Below are positions 15,451 through 23,374 of a DNA stretch of 64,000 bases, one piece after another (the stretch's first letter is position 1; the number at the start of each line of letters is the position of its first letter). Both the position numbers and the translations under genes were made by a program. This DNA comes from Prosthecobacter debontii. GTDB taxonomy: Bacteria; Verrucomicrobiota; Verrucomicrobiia; Verrucomicrobiales; Verrucomicrobiaceae. The notes beneath the pieces are model-generated. The model did not search any database. It saw only the letters and a program-made list of their open reading frames with translations, and was not told the DNA's origin. The stretch lies in NCBI GenBank assembly GCA_945860295.1, contig CAMAQH010000009.1:62001-126000 (forward strand). The letters run 5' to 3'.

Positions 15451-17919
15451 ATGAACCATACAGATTTTTCTAACCCAGCCACGATGTCGAAAGCCGAAAC
15501 ACAAGAATCTGATCCGGTGAAGGAAACTTTGTCCGCGCCTGAGCTGCGCAATTTTGAGGCGCACTACAAATTGCTGTGCTGTCTGCTCGATTACATTCCA
15601 GACCGGATTTATTTCAAAGACAAGAACGGTGCCTTCATACTCGTGAGCCGCTCCGAGGCAGAGTATCTAGGGGCAAAAGATCCGGCTGATGTTGTCGGCA
15701 AAACGGACTTCGATTTCTTTGAGCCACATCTGGCCCGGGCATCGATGGATGATGAGTGGGACGTGATGCAGAGTGGCCAGCCAGTGAGAGGCAAGGAGGA
15801 GAAGAAACTGTTACTCGATGGCAGGACGGGTTGGGCGCTGGTGGACAAGATTCCGCTGCGTGATACTGACGGCACCATCATCGGGACCTGCGGGGTCTCA
15901 AAGGACATCACCCGGCAGAAGGAGACTGAGGAGGCGCTGACTCATGCACGAAAAGCGGCTGAAGCGGCGAACCGGACGAAGAGTTCATTCCTGGCGAACA
16001 TGAGTCATGAGATACGCACGCCGATGAATGGTGTGATCGGCATGACTGAGCTTCTGCTTAATACGGATATGACCGCCGATCAGCGGGGTTATCTCAGCCT
16101 TGTCAGACAGTCGGCAGATTCGCTGATGAAGGTGCTCAACGACATTCTTGATTTCTCCAAGATCGAGGCTGGTAAGATGGAGCTGGAAAAGCACGAGTTT
16201 GATCTTCGGGATGCTATTGGGGACACGCTACAAACGCTGGCAGTACGCTCGGCGGAAAAGGGTATCGAGCTGGCCTACATGGTCCGCGCAAACGTGCCAG
16301 ATTACCTTGTCGGAGATGTCAGCCGCCTGCGCCAGATCATCATTAATCTGGTGGGCAATGCGATCAAGTTTACGCAGCAAGGAGAGATCGTGGTGGAGAT
16401 CGAGGCGGAGTCACTCACGAAGGATCAAGTGTCGCTGCATGTGCTGGTGAGAGACACGGGAATCGGCATCGCTAGAGACAGACATGAGGACGTGTTTGAA
16501 TCCTTTACCCAGGCGGAGGGTTCCACCACGCGCCGCTTTGGTGGAACTGGGCTTGGTTTGACTATTTCACGGCAACTCGCTGAACTCATGAAGGGCCGTC
16601 TCTGGCTCGAGAGCGAGCCTGGCACGGGCAGTGTGTTTCACTTCACGGCCTTGTTTGATCTCGGCTCCGAGCGGCCTGCTGAAGCACGCCTGATGCCGGA
16701 GACACTGCATGAGCTGCCCGTGCTCATCGTGGATGATAACGCGACCAACCGCATGATCATGGAGCAGGTGCTCAGGAATTGGGGGATGAAGCCTGTTCTC
16801 GCCACCAGCGGTCCTGAGGCTTTACATATTCTCGAAGCAGCTCAGGCGGCTGGCACAGCCTTCCGGCTCATGCTGCTCGAATACATGATGCCAGAGATGG
16901 ACGGCATCGAGGTCTCTCGCCATGCGCATAATCGGCTCGGCGCGCTGGCTCCGAAGATTTTGATCCTCTCGTCTGGCAGCCGCTTTGCAGAAAGTTCAGG
17001 TGCCGCGATTGACGGCATCGAGCGCTTCCTCTCAAAACCAGTGAAGCAGTCAGATCTCTTTGATGCCATCACCCGAGCGATGGGCATCGCGACGGGTGAA
17101 GATAAGTCTGTCATTTCAAAGGATGCACTGAAGCCCGTAAATCCTGGAAAGATGAGGCTGCTACTCGTGGAGGATGGCCGGGTGAATCAAATGGTGGCGA
17201 TCAAACTTCTAGAAGATCGCGGTCATAACGTGACTCTGGCTACTAACGGGCGCGAAGCGGTGGAGATCCTGGCCAAGACTAGTTTCGACGCCATCCTCAT
17301 GGACATCCAGATGCCCGCAATGAACGGCTACGAGGCCACGGCCGTCATCCGTCAGCGTGAGGTCGCGACTGGCAATCACGTGCCCATCATCGCCATGACT
17401 GCGAATGCCATGAAGGGCGACCGCGAGCAATGCATCGCCTCGGGCATGGACGACTACATTTCCAAGCCAGTGCATTCAGCCCACCTTTATGCCATCGTCG
17501 AAAAGTATGCCGACCTGAATCCACTGCGGGATGCGGTTTCACCCGACGCACCAGCCTCGCAGGACTCGAAAGCCGCTGCCGCAGCGCCCTTTGATGCAAA
17601 GGCATTTAGAGCCTCTATTGGGGATATCGAACTCATGCGGGAGCTTGTCGCCGTGTTCTTTGAAGACTCGAAAAAATTCCTCACAGATGCACAAGAAGCC
17701 TTCAGCGAGCGAGATGCTGAGGCGCTCTATCATGCGGCCCATTCGCTCAAAGGCATGGTGGGAAATTATTCTGCCGCGCCTGCATTTCTGGCCGTGTCTG
17801 CCCTCACGCACAGCACGCGTGCTGGCAGCCTGAGGAAGGCGCGCGCGCTCCTGACTACAGTCATCAAAGAGGTGTCACGGCTGAGCACGGCGCTTGAGGA
17901 GTTTCAAAAGCATCTCTAA
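15451..17919 (+). CDS. hybrid sensor histidine kinase, PAS-HisKA-HATPase-REC-REC-Hpt
   Basis: 822 residues, with no obvious transmembrane segment. Domains in order: PAS (about 35-150, DYIPDRIYFKDKNG), HisKA with the phospho-acceptor H186 in SHEIRTPMNG, HATPase with the N box NLVGNAIKFT and G boxes DTGIGIA and FGGTGLGLTI, REC1 (about 425-545), REC2 (about 570-690), Hpt (about 710-822) with H764 in AHSLKG. REC2 has a normal phospho-Asp (D618, LMDIQMP). REC1 keeps DDN, Ser and Lys, but its phospho-site is Glu (E477, codon GAA at 16879) in LLEYMMPEMDG, so it probably cannot be phosphorylated normally. Ten bases separate the stop from the next gene, a REC-MBL effector that is the likely relay target of Hpt. 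Confidence 0.93.
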   Translation: MNHTDFSNPATMSKAETQESDPVKETLSAPELRNFEAHYKLLCCLLDYIPDRIYFKDKNGAFILVSRSEAEYLGAKDPADVVGKTDFDFFEPHLARASMDDEWDVMQSGQPVRGKEEKKLLLDGRTGWALVDKIPLRDTDGTIIGTCGVSKDITRQKETEEALTHARKAAEAANRTKSSFLANMSHEIRTPMNGVIGMTELLLNTDMTADQRGYLSLVRQSADSLMKVLNDILDFSKIEAGKMELEKHEFDLRDAIGDTLQTLAVRSAEKGIELAYMVRANVPDYLVGDVSRLRQIIINLVGNAIKFTQQGEIVVEIEAESLTKDQVSLHVLVRDTGIGIARDRHEDVFESFTQAEGSTTRRFGGTGLGLTISRQLAELMKGRLWLESEPGTGSVFHFTALFDLGSERPAEARLMPETLHELPVLIVDDNATNRMIMEQVLRNWGMKPVLATSGPEALHILEAAQAAGTAFRLMLLEYMMPEMDGIEVSRHAHNRLGALAPKILILSSGSRFAESSGAAIDGIERFLSKPVKQSDLFDAITRAMGIATGEDKSVISKDALKPVNPGKMRLLLVEDGRVNQMVAIKLLEDRGHNVTLATNGREAVEILAKTSFDAILMDIQMPAMNGYEATAVIRQREVATGNHVPIIAMTANAMKGDREQCIASGMDDYISKPVHSAHLYAIVEKYADLNPLRDAVSPDAPASQDSKAAAAAPFDAKAFRASIGDIELMRELVAVFFEDSKKFLTDAQEAFSERDAEALYHAAHSLKGMVGNYSAAPAFLAVSALTHSTRAGSLRKARALLTTVIKEVSRLSTALEEFQKHL

Positions 17920-17928
17920 TTTGCTTTC

Positions 17929-19260
17929 ATGACGGAATCGAAAATCAAACCCCGCATTCTAGTTGCCGAAGATGTCCGAGCCATCTCGCTGCGGATCACT
18001 CATGTGTTGCAGGCGCGGGGCTATGAGGTGGAGGTGGCCACCGATGGGGAGGCTTGTTTAGCGCTGATCGCTGCAAACAAGCCAGACCTGGTCATTTTGG
18101 ACCTGATGATGCCACGCTTGAATGGCATGGAGGTGCTCAAGCGGTTGCGTGACAGCCCGGAAACCGTCGATCTCCCTGTCATTATTTGCACCGCAAAGGA
18201 CTTCAGCACCGAGATGAAGCATGTGAAGGAACTCGGCATCGCCGACGTGATCATCAAGCCCTTCGACCACGACACACTCGCGGAGAAAGTGGACCATTGC
18301 TTCCATCGATTCAACGACATTGCTTCGCATAAAACAGCAGTCCCAAAAGCTGCTGAGCCGATGTATTCACCCACGATGGAAGTCAATCGTGCCCGCATTA
18401 TTCTATGGGGCACGCGCGGCTCCATTCCTGTGTCGGGTGCCCGCTACCTAAGGCATGGCGGGAACACCTCCTGCATGGAGTATGCCAGCGGGGATGATCA
18501 TCTCGTTTTTGATGCAGGCTCAGGCATTCGCGAACTCGCCTCTACCCTTCTTGCTGGCGGGCCGCGCCACCTGCATCTCTTCATCTCCCACACGCACTGG
18601 GATCACATCCAGGGCTTCCCCTTTTTCACACCCGTCTACATTCCAGGATACGAGATTACCATTTATGGTGAGCGCGGTTTCGGAAAGAACCACGAGGCGC
18701 TGCTCAGCGGCCAGTTGGATCGCGATTACTTTCCTATCCAACGCGAGGACTTACGCGCCAAGCTCAACTTCCGCTTTCTCGACGACGAACCCATCCTCAT
18801 CGGCGACATCAAAATCACCCGTGAGTTCACCCATCACCCTGGAGCCACGGTCGCGTTCAAGATCGAGCATGAGGGCCGCAAGATTGCCTATGTGCCGGAT
18901 AACGAGTTCCTTCAGGGCTACCTAGGACCACCGCAAGCTATCGAGAGGGATAGTGAACTTGTCACCCCGCAGGACCCGATGGTAGAGTTCCTCAGCGGTG
19001 TCGACGTCATGCTGCATGAGGCGCAATATCTTGCTCCCGAATACAGCAAAAAAATCGGTTGGGGACACTCGAACCTCGCTAATGCTTGCGTGCTGGCCAA
19101 ACTTGCTGGAGTCAAAAAATGGATCGTCATCCACCACGACCCCGCGCATGACGACGCCTTCCTCGACAACAAGCTCAGTCTGACGAAGCAGATCCTACAC
19201 GAGATCGACTGCCCCACCGAGGTGCTGCATGGTCATGACGGCATGGTGGAGTTCTTGTGA
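17929..19260 (+). CDS. response regulator with metallo-beta-lactamase-fold output
   Basis: 443 residues. Residues 10-130 are a complete receiver with phospho-Asp D58 (LVILDLMMP), a Thr (ICTAKD) and Lys (IIKPFD). After a ~20-residue linker, residues ~155-443 form an MBL-fold hydrolase opening with WGTRGSIPVSGARYLRHGGN. It has metal motif H221-T-H-W-D-H226, a further His in FTHHPGATVAF, Asp in YVPDNE and late histidines in IVIHHDPAHDD. The arrangement recalls MBL phosphodiesterases of the PhnP/RNase Z/cyclic-nucleotide PDE group (PF12706). The substrate is unknown. It sits 9 bases after the hybrid kinase gene, so phosphorylation of D58 probably controls the enzyme. Confidence 0.9.
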   Translation: MTESKIKPRILVAEDVRAISLRITHVLQARGYEVEVATDGEACLALIAANKPDLVILDLMMPRLNGMEVLKRLRDSPETVDLPVIICTAKDFSTEMKHVKELGIADVIIKPFDHDTLAEKVDHCFHRFNDIASHKTAVPKAAEPMYSPTMEVNRARIILWGTRGSIPVSGARYLRHGGNTSCMEYASGDDHLVFDAGSGIRELASTLLAGGPRHLHLFISHTHWDHIQGFPFFTPVYIPGYEITIYGERGFGKNHEALLSGQLDRDYFPIQREDLRAKLNFRFLDDEPILIGDIKITREFTHHPGATVAFKIEHEGRKIAYVPDNEFLQGYLGPPQAIERDSELVTPQDPMVEFLSGVDVMLHEAQYLAPEYSKKIGWGHSNLANACVLAKLAGVKKWIVIHHDPAHDDAFLDNKLSLTKQILHEIDCPTEVLHGHDGMVEFL

Positions 19261-19321
19261 TAGATGGCATTCACGAGCATGACTCATTTGCGCCAAATCT
19301 TACGCTGGAAAGCGTCCGCCA

Positions 19322-19835
19322 TTACAAGGCACGCAGCAGCGCCGAGCGTGTGAGCTCAAATCTCAAGGACAACCACGGCGGGCGCACGGTCAGAGTGAGA
19401 GGAGCGAGTGGCTCGTTTAGCTGGAGTTCTTCCGGCTTCTTGAAAGGCGCGCTCTTACCTTTCAAGGTCCAGTTCATGAGATGCATCTTGCCATTGAAGA
19501 GGAAGAACCAGCAGGCTGTAATGGCAGCATCCAGCCGTGGCAGCAGCTTCCCGTTCTTGAAAACCCCATGAGACTTCACGCCATTACGTTACATCAATCG
19601 AGTCACGGCCTTCCGATGTCGCCCTGTGTCCATCAAGTGTGATCGGTTTTTCCGGCTCGCCTTTCTTGTCGTAGAAGCCCGCGCAGTCACGATAGATCTT
19701 AGGCTCCAAATGGACCGTGTCGCCGGGCTGCGCCGCTTTGTTCCTTGCGTGGATCGAGGCTGCATCTTTGCCGACATGAATGTCTCGCGCACTTAATAGC
19801 AGACTGAAGGCGATGAGGATGAGAAAGATTTTCAT
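19322..19835 (-). pseudogene. decayed beta-helix (polysaccharide lyase-like) gene
   Basis: An intact start (ATG 19835) gives a signal peptide (MKIFLILIAFSLLLSARD), then HVGKDAASIHARNKAAQPGD and PITLDGHRATSEG. This is the usual N-terminal strand-turn pattern of right-handed parallel beta-helix proteins of this phylum. The frame meets TAA at 19584-19586 after SIDVT. The next residues read WREVS in the same frame. Similarity then continues in the next frame (GVFKNGKLLPRLDAAI, then FFLFNGKMHLMNWTLKGKSA, FKKPEELQ) until TAA near 19322. So there is at least one nonsense change and one frameshift, and the protein is far shorter than the family. I rely on pattern recognition, not on an alignment. Confidence 0.6.
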
Positions 19836-19937
19836 TCGATTCAGACTCTCAACCAACAAATCTGAGCCCTCTACCCAGGTTCAATTGTGGCATTGTATGA
19901 TGCTAGGTTCTGCATTAAACCCATTTCGTTTTCACCT

Positions 19938-20714
19938 ATGCTGCACGCCATCGGAAGCCACACACTCTCTATCGTCCACGGATTGGGTGATTTTACTGTG
20001 TTCACGGCGCGGTCGTTTCAGGCGGTGCTAGGATCACGCCGACTGATGCGGCGTGTCATTCGGGCGGCCTTTGAGCAGGGGGTGCGCTGCCTGCCTGTGA
20101 TCGTGATTGTGGGGATGTTTACGGGACTGGTGCTCGGCTTGCAGGGCTATTATGTGCTGAGTCGTTTTGGTTCGGAAAGTCTGCTCGGTGCGCTGGTTTC
20201 ACTCAGTCTGGTGCGCGAGCTCGGGCCGGTTTTAGCGGCGCTCATGCTCGTCGGTCAGGCAGGCTCGGCCCTCGCTGCGGAGTTGGGGATTCAGCGGAAC
20301 TCGGAGCAGATCGCGGCGCTGGATACGATGGGTGTGAATAGTCTCGGCTATCTGGTGACTCCACGGCTGCTGGCGTCTTTGCTGATCTATCCGATGCAGA
20401 CAGCACTGTTTGTTACCGTTGGACTCTGGGGCGGTAGTTTATCTGGCTCACTTCTGCTTGGATTACAGCCCGGCGTTTATTGGTCGGCGGTGGAAAGGGC
20501 AGTCGGCTCCGCAGATGTGCGTGAGTGTTTCATTAAAGCGGCCACCTTTGGTCTGCTGACAGTCGCCCTGTGTTGCTATCATGGTTTTAACTCGCATCGC
20601 AATCGCGGGGCATCAGGTGCGCGCGGCGTCAGTGCCTCAACGACACGCGCCGTGGTGCAGTCCAGCATCCTGGTGCTGACGGCAGATTACGTGATCACCT
20701 CCTTCCTCGTGTAA
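19938..20714 (+). CDS. mlaE: MlaE-type lipid ABC transporter permease
   Basis: MlaE is the integral membrane component of the Mla system, which moves phospholipids between outer and inner membranes. 258 residues with about five membrane segments. Family motifs include VGMFTGLVLGLQGYYVL, VRELGPVLAALMLVGQAGSA, AAELGIQRNSEQIAALDTMG and the C-terminal TTRAVVQSSILVLTADYV. The ATG at 19938 (MLHAIGSHTLSIVHGLGDF) matches the family N-terminus. The longer frame from 19887 lacks similarity. It is the first gene of a five-gene operon. It overlaps mlaF by one base (TAATG). Confidence 0.93.
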   Translation: MLHAIGSHTLSIVHGLGDFTVFTARSFQAVLGSRRLMRRVIRAAFEQGVRCLPVIVIVGMFTGLVLGLQGYYVLSRFGSESLLGALVSLSLVRELGPVLAALMLVGQAGSALAAELGIQRNSEQIAALDTMGVNSLGYLVTPRLLASLLIYPMQTALFVTVGLWGGSLSGSLLLGLQPGVYWSAVERAVGSADVRECFIKAATFGLLTVALCCYHGFNSHRNRGASGARGVSASTTRAVVQSSILVLTADYVITSFLV

Positions 20715-21520
20715 TGCCTGATGATCTCCAGACTCCGCTGCTCCAGGTTCAGGGCGTGCATAAACGCTTCGGTGAAAACGTCGTGCTTGCTGGCGTGGAT
20801 CTGGAAGTGGTGCGCGGCAGTGTGGTCACGGTGCTGGGTCGTAGTGGCACGGGTAAATCGGTCTTCCTCAAATGCCTCGCTGGCATCGAGCGGCCTGATG
20901 CAGGTAGCATTCGTTTTGATGGCCATCCGCTAGATGCTGACACGCCGCAGGCACGCGCGGAGTTTCGTCGACGTTGTGGGTTTTTATTTCAAAGCAACGC
21001 GCTCTTTGATTCGCTGACAGCACTGGAAAATGTTGGCCTACCGCTGGAGCAGACGACAAATCTTTCCGACAGCGAGATCCGCAAGCGCAGTCTCGAAGCG
21101 CTGCGCCTGATCGAGCTGGATCAGCACGCAGAGCGCTACCCGAGCCAGCTTTCAGGCGGGATGCAAAAGCGGCTGGCTTTAGCTCGGGCTATCGTCACAC
21201 AACCTGAGCTGGTGCTGTTTGATGAACCCACCGCAGGACTCGACCCACTGAGGCGAAATGCGGTGTTTATGATGATCTCCAAGTATCAGCGGCAGTTTGG
21301 CTTCACGGCGGTGATCGTCACCCATGATGTCACTGAGGCACTGGTGGCTAGTGACCGCGTGGCGCTGCTGGATCAAGGCGTCATGCATTTCCAGGGCACA
21401 CCGGCGGAGTTTATCGCTTCTAAGGATCATGTGGTGACAAGTTTCCGTGACAGTGCCGCTGCTCTGGGTACAACTCTTGCCGCTCTCCGCAGTGGCGCTG
21501 ACATCCACTCCGAAGACTGA
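20714..21520 (+). CDS. mlaF: MlaF-type lipid ABC transporter ATPase
   Basis: 268-residue ABC ATPase that powers the MlaE permease. Walker A is [13 protein letters not shown], the Q-loop is [14 protein letters not shown], the signature is [15 protein letters not shown], Walker B is [13 protein letters not shown], and the switch His is in [11 protein letters not shown]. The domain architecture is a single ABC module of normal MlaF length. It follows mlaE with a one-base overlap and precedes mlaD by 11 bases. No separate MlaB (STAS) gene is present. Confidence 0.95.
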   Translation: MPDDLQTPLLQVQGVHKRFGENVVLAGVDLEVVRGSVVTVLGRSGTGKSVFLKCLAGIERPDAGSIRFDGHPLDADTPQARAEFRRRCGFLFQSNALFDSLTALENVGLPLEQTTNLSDSEIRKRSLEALRLIELDQHAERYPSQLSGGMQKRLALARAIVTQPELVLFDEPTAGLDPLRRNAVFMMISKYQRQFGFTAVIVTHDVTEALVASDRVALLDQGVMHFQGTPAEFIASKDHVVTSFRDSAAALGTTLAALRSGADIHSED

Positions 21521-21531
21521 TCACAAACCTC

Positions 21532-22017
21532 ATGAAACAGACCAAGCTGGAACTCCTCGTCGGTGTCTTTGTCGTCCTCGGTCTCACCGCTGTCGCCTAC
21601 CTCACCTTGAAGCTCGGTGCGGGTTCATTGCTCGGCGGTGACACCTACATGCTCGAAGCGCGATTCACGAATACCAGCGGGCTGAACACTGGCAGTAATG
21701 TCGTCGTCGCAGGTGTGCCCGTGGGCCGTGTCGAGGGCATCCGAGTCGAGCCCACGGACTACAGCGCCATCGTGACTCTGCGCGTTATGTCGGGTCTGCA
21801 TCTGCCGACAGACTCCATGGCCTCGATTAAGACCACTGGCTTGATCGGTGACAAATTCATCTCGCTCGCGCCCGGTGCAGACGAGACCTATTTGGCCCCT
21901 GGTACGCGCATCACGATGACTGAGTCAGCGGTTGACCTAGAGGGCTTGATCGGGAAGATGGCATTCGGAAGCGTTGACAAAGAGATTACCCCAGTATCCC
22001 CAACACCTCAGCCATGA
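21532..22017 (+). CDS. mlaD: MlaD-type MCE-domain lipid-binding protein
   Basis: 161 residues: a short cytoplasmic start (MKQTKLELLVGVFVVLG), one membrane helix (about 8-30), then an MCE domain (about 38-118) with ARFTNTSGLNTGSNVVVAGV and VGRVEGIRV. MlaD hexamers sit on the permease and form a hydrophobic channel for phospholipid. The protein has little beyond the MCE domain, much like the short E. coli MlaD. Its stop overlaps the mlaC start by four bases (ATGA). Confidence 0.93.
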   Translation: MKQTKLELLVGVFVVLGLTAVAYLTLKLGAGSLLGGDTYMLEARFTNTSGLNTGSNVVVAGVPVGRVEGIRVEPTDYSAIVTLRVMSGLHLPTDSMASIKTTGLIGDKFISLAPGADETYLAPGTRITMTESAVDLEGLIGKMAFGSVDKEITPVSPTPQP

Positions 22018-22598
22018 ATCGCCGTCCCCTTCTTGCTCTGATCTTACTCTTGCCCATGCTGGTAAGGCAGGCCAGTGCCTCGGCATTGGAAGCCCAGCAG
22101 CGCTTACATGGTGCAGTGGATGAAGTGCTGGCGGTGGCAGATAGAGTCGCCGATCGTCGTGCTTTGGCAGACAAATTGCGACCCGTTTTACAACGACATG
22201 TCAGCTTTGAAACCATGACCCGCCGCGCTATCGGCCCCGGCTGGCGGCAGTTCACCTCAGATCAACAGAGGAAGGCCACCCAGCTCTTCACCACGCTTGT
22301 GATCCGCACTTACAGCAACAAATTCACCCCTGGTGAGCGACCTGTCATCACGTACAAAACCGCAGTCGCCCACGCCGCTGGGCGTGTGGATGTACCTACC
22401 ACGCTTGTCTATAAAGGCAGTCACTACAGCGTCACCTATCGCATGGAGCAAGAAGGCGGCTGGCGTATCGCCGATGTCGTGATCGAGGGTGTCAGCATGA
22501 TCGCCAATTACCGTAGCCAGTTAGATGCTCAGTTTAAAAAAGCCGGCGCTCCTGCCGTCATTAGCTCACTCGAACAATCCGTCGCCCGCCCTCAATGA
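22014..22598 (+). CDS. mlaC: MlaC-type periplasmic phospholipid-binding protein
   Basis: 194 residues with a signal peptide (RPLLALILLLPMLVRQASAS). The mature protein fits PF05494 (MlaC/Ttg2D): a helical start, RHVSFETMTRRAIGPGWRQF, FTTLVIRTYSNKF, YKGSHYSVTYRME, then GWRIADVVIEGVSMIANYRSQ. This last segment is the most conserved part of the family. It ferries phospholipid across the periplasm between MlaA and MlaD. Four-base overlaps with both neighbours show tight coupling. Confidence 0.93.
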   Translation: MNRRPLLALILLLPMLVRQASASALEAQQRLHGAVDEVLAVADRVADRRALADKLRPVLQRHVSFETMTRRAIGPGWRQFTSDQQRKATQLFTTLVIRTYSNKFTPGERPVITYKTAVAHAAGRVDVPTTLVYKGSHYSVTYRMEQEGGWRIADVVIEGVSMIANYRSQLDAQFKKAGAPAVISSLEQSVARPQ

Positions 22599-23368
22599 GA
22601 CCTGCACACCACCACCTCCTCCGCTTGCTCATACCAGCCGCCGTCGTGCTGCTGAGTCAGTGCGCCACCACGAAAACAAAAACATCAACTGCTGCCTCAA
22701 AGCCCTCGGTGGTCGGCACCGATGCGCGTGATGACTATGATGTGGTCGAGGCGTCCGATCCGCTTGAGGGGCTGAACCGTGCCACCTTCAGCCTCAATGA
22801 CGGCCTCTACAAATTCGTCCTCCGCCCGATTTCCAAAGGCTACGAGACCATCACACCCGAACCAGTGCGTCACGGAATCGACAACGTCTTTGATAACATC
22901 AAATTTCCTGTCCGCTTTGTGAACAGTGGCCTGCAGGGCAAGTTCGGTCGCGCAGGAAAAGAAGTGCAGAAGTTCGGCGTGAATACCATTGCAGGCTTTG
23001 GTGGACTCATCAAGCAGTCGGACCGCATCCCATCACTGGCAGATGTGCCTGCTGAGGACGCTGGACAAACTCTAGCCACCTGGGGAATCGGCCATGGCCC
23101 ATATATTGTGCTTCCGGTGCTCGGCCCCAGCTCCGTTCGGGAAACCGTGGGACTCGCTGGTGATTATGCGTTAAACCCAATCAACTGGGGCTTTGCCATG
23201 AAAAGCGATGCCAGAAAATACGCATGGATACCGCAAGCTGCGAACACCTTCCGGCAGTTACCCGAGCAGCTCAAAAAGTATGACGATGCTCGCTCCGACG
23301 CCGTCGATCCCTATTTGGCTGTTCGCAGCGCCTACTACCAGAACAGTAAAGCTGCTGTTGAGCAGTAA
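22595..23368 (+). CDS. mlaA: MlaA (VacJ) outer-membrane lipoprotein
   Basis: 257 residues with a lipobox ending at C23 (VVLLSQCATT). The mature part is clearly MlaA: DPLEGLNRATFSLNDGLYKF, RHGIDNVFDNIKFPVRFVNS, GVNTIAGFGGLIKQS, then GQTLATWGIGHGPYIVLPVL. MlaA extracts mislocalised phospholipid from the outer leaflet of the outer membrane. In E. coli mlaA lies apart from mlaFEDCB; here it ends the same operon. The gene ends six bases from the convergent beta-CASP gene. Confidence 0.95.
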   Translation: MRPAHHHLLRLLIPAAVVLLSQCATTKTKTSTAASKPSVVGTDARDDYDVVEASDPLEGLNRATFSLNDGLYKFVLRPISKGYETITPEPVRHGIDNVFDNIKFPVRFVNSGLQGKFGRAGKEVQKFGVNTIAGFGGLIKQSDRIPSLADVPAEDAGQTLATWGIGHGPYIVLPVLGPSSVRETVGLAGDYALNPINWGFAMKSDARKYAWIPQAANTFRQLPEQLKKYDDARSDAVDPYLAVRSAYYQNSKAAVEQ

Positions 23369-23374
23369 GCTAGT

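Noticed and set aside
19257-19571. 104-codon plus-strand frame after the REC-MBL gene
   Set aside because: It has no family features and overlaps the better-supported minus-strand beta-helix remnant.
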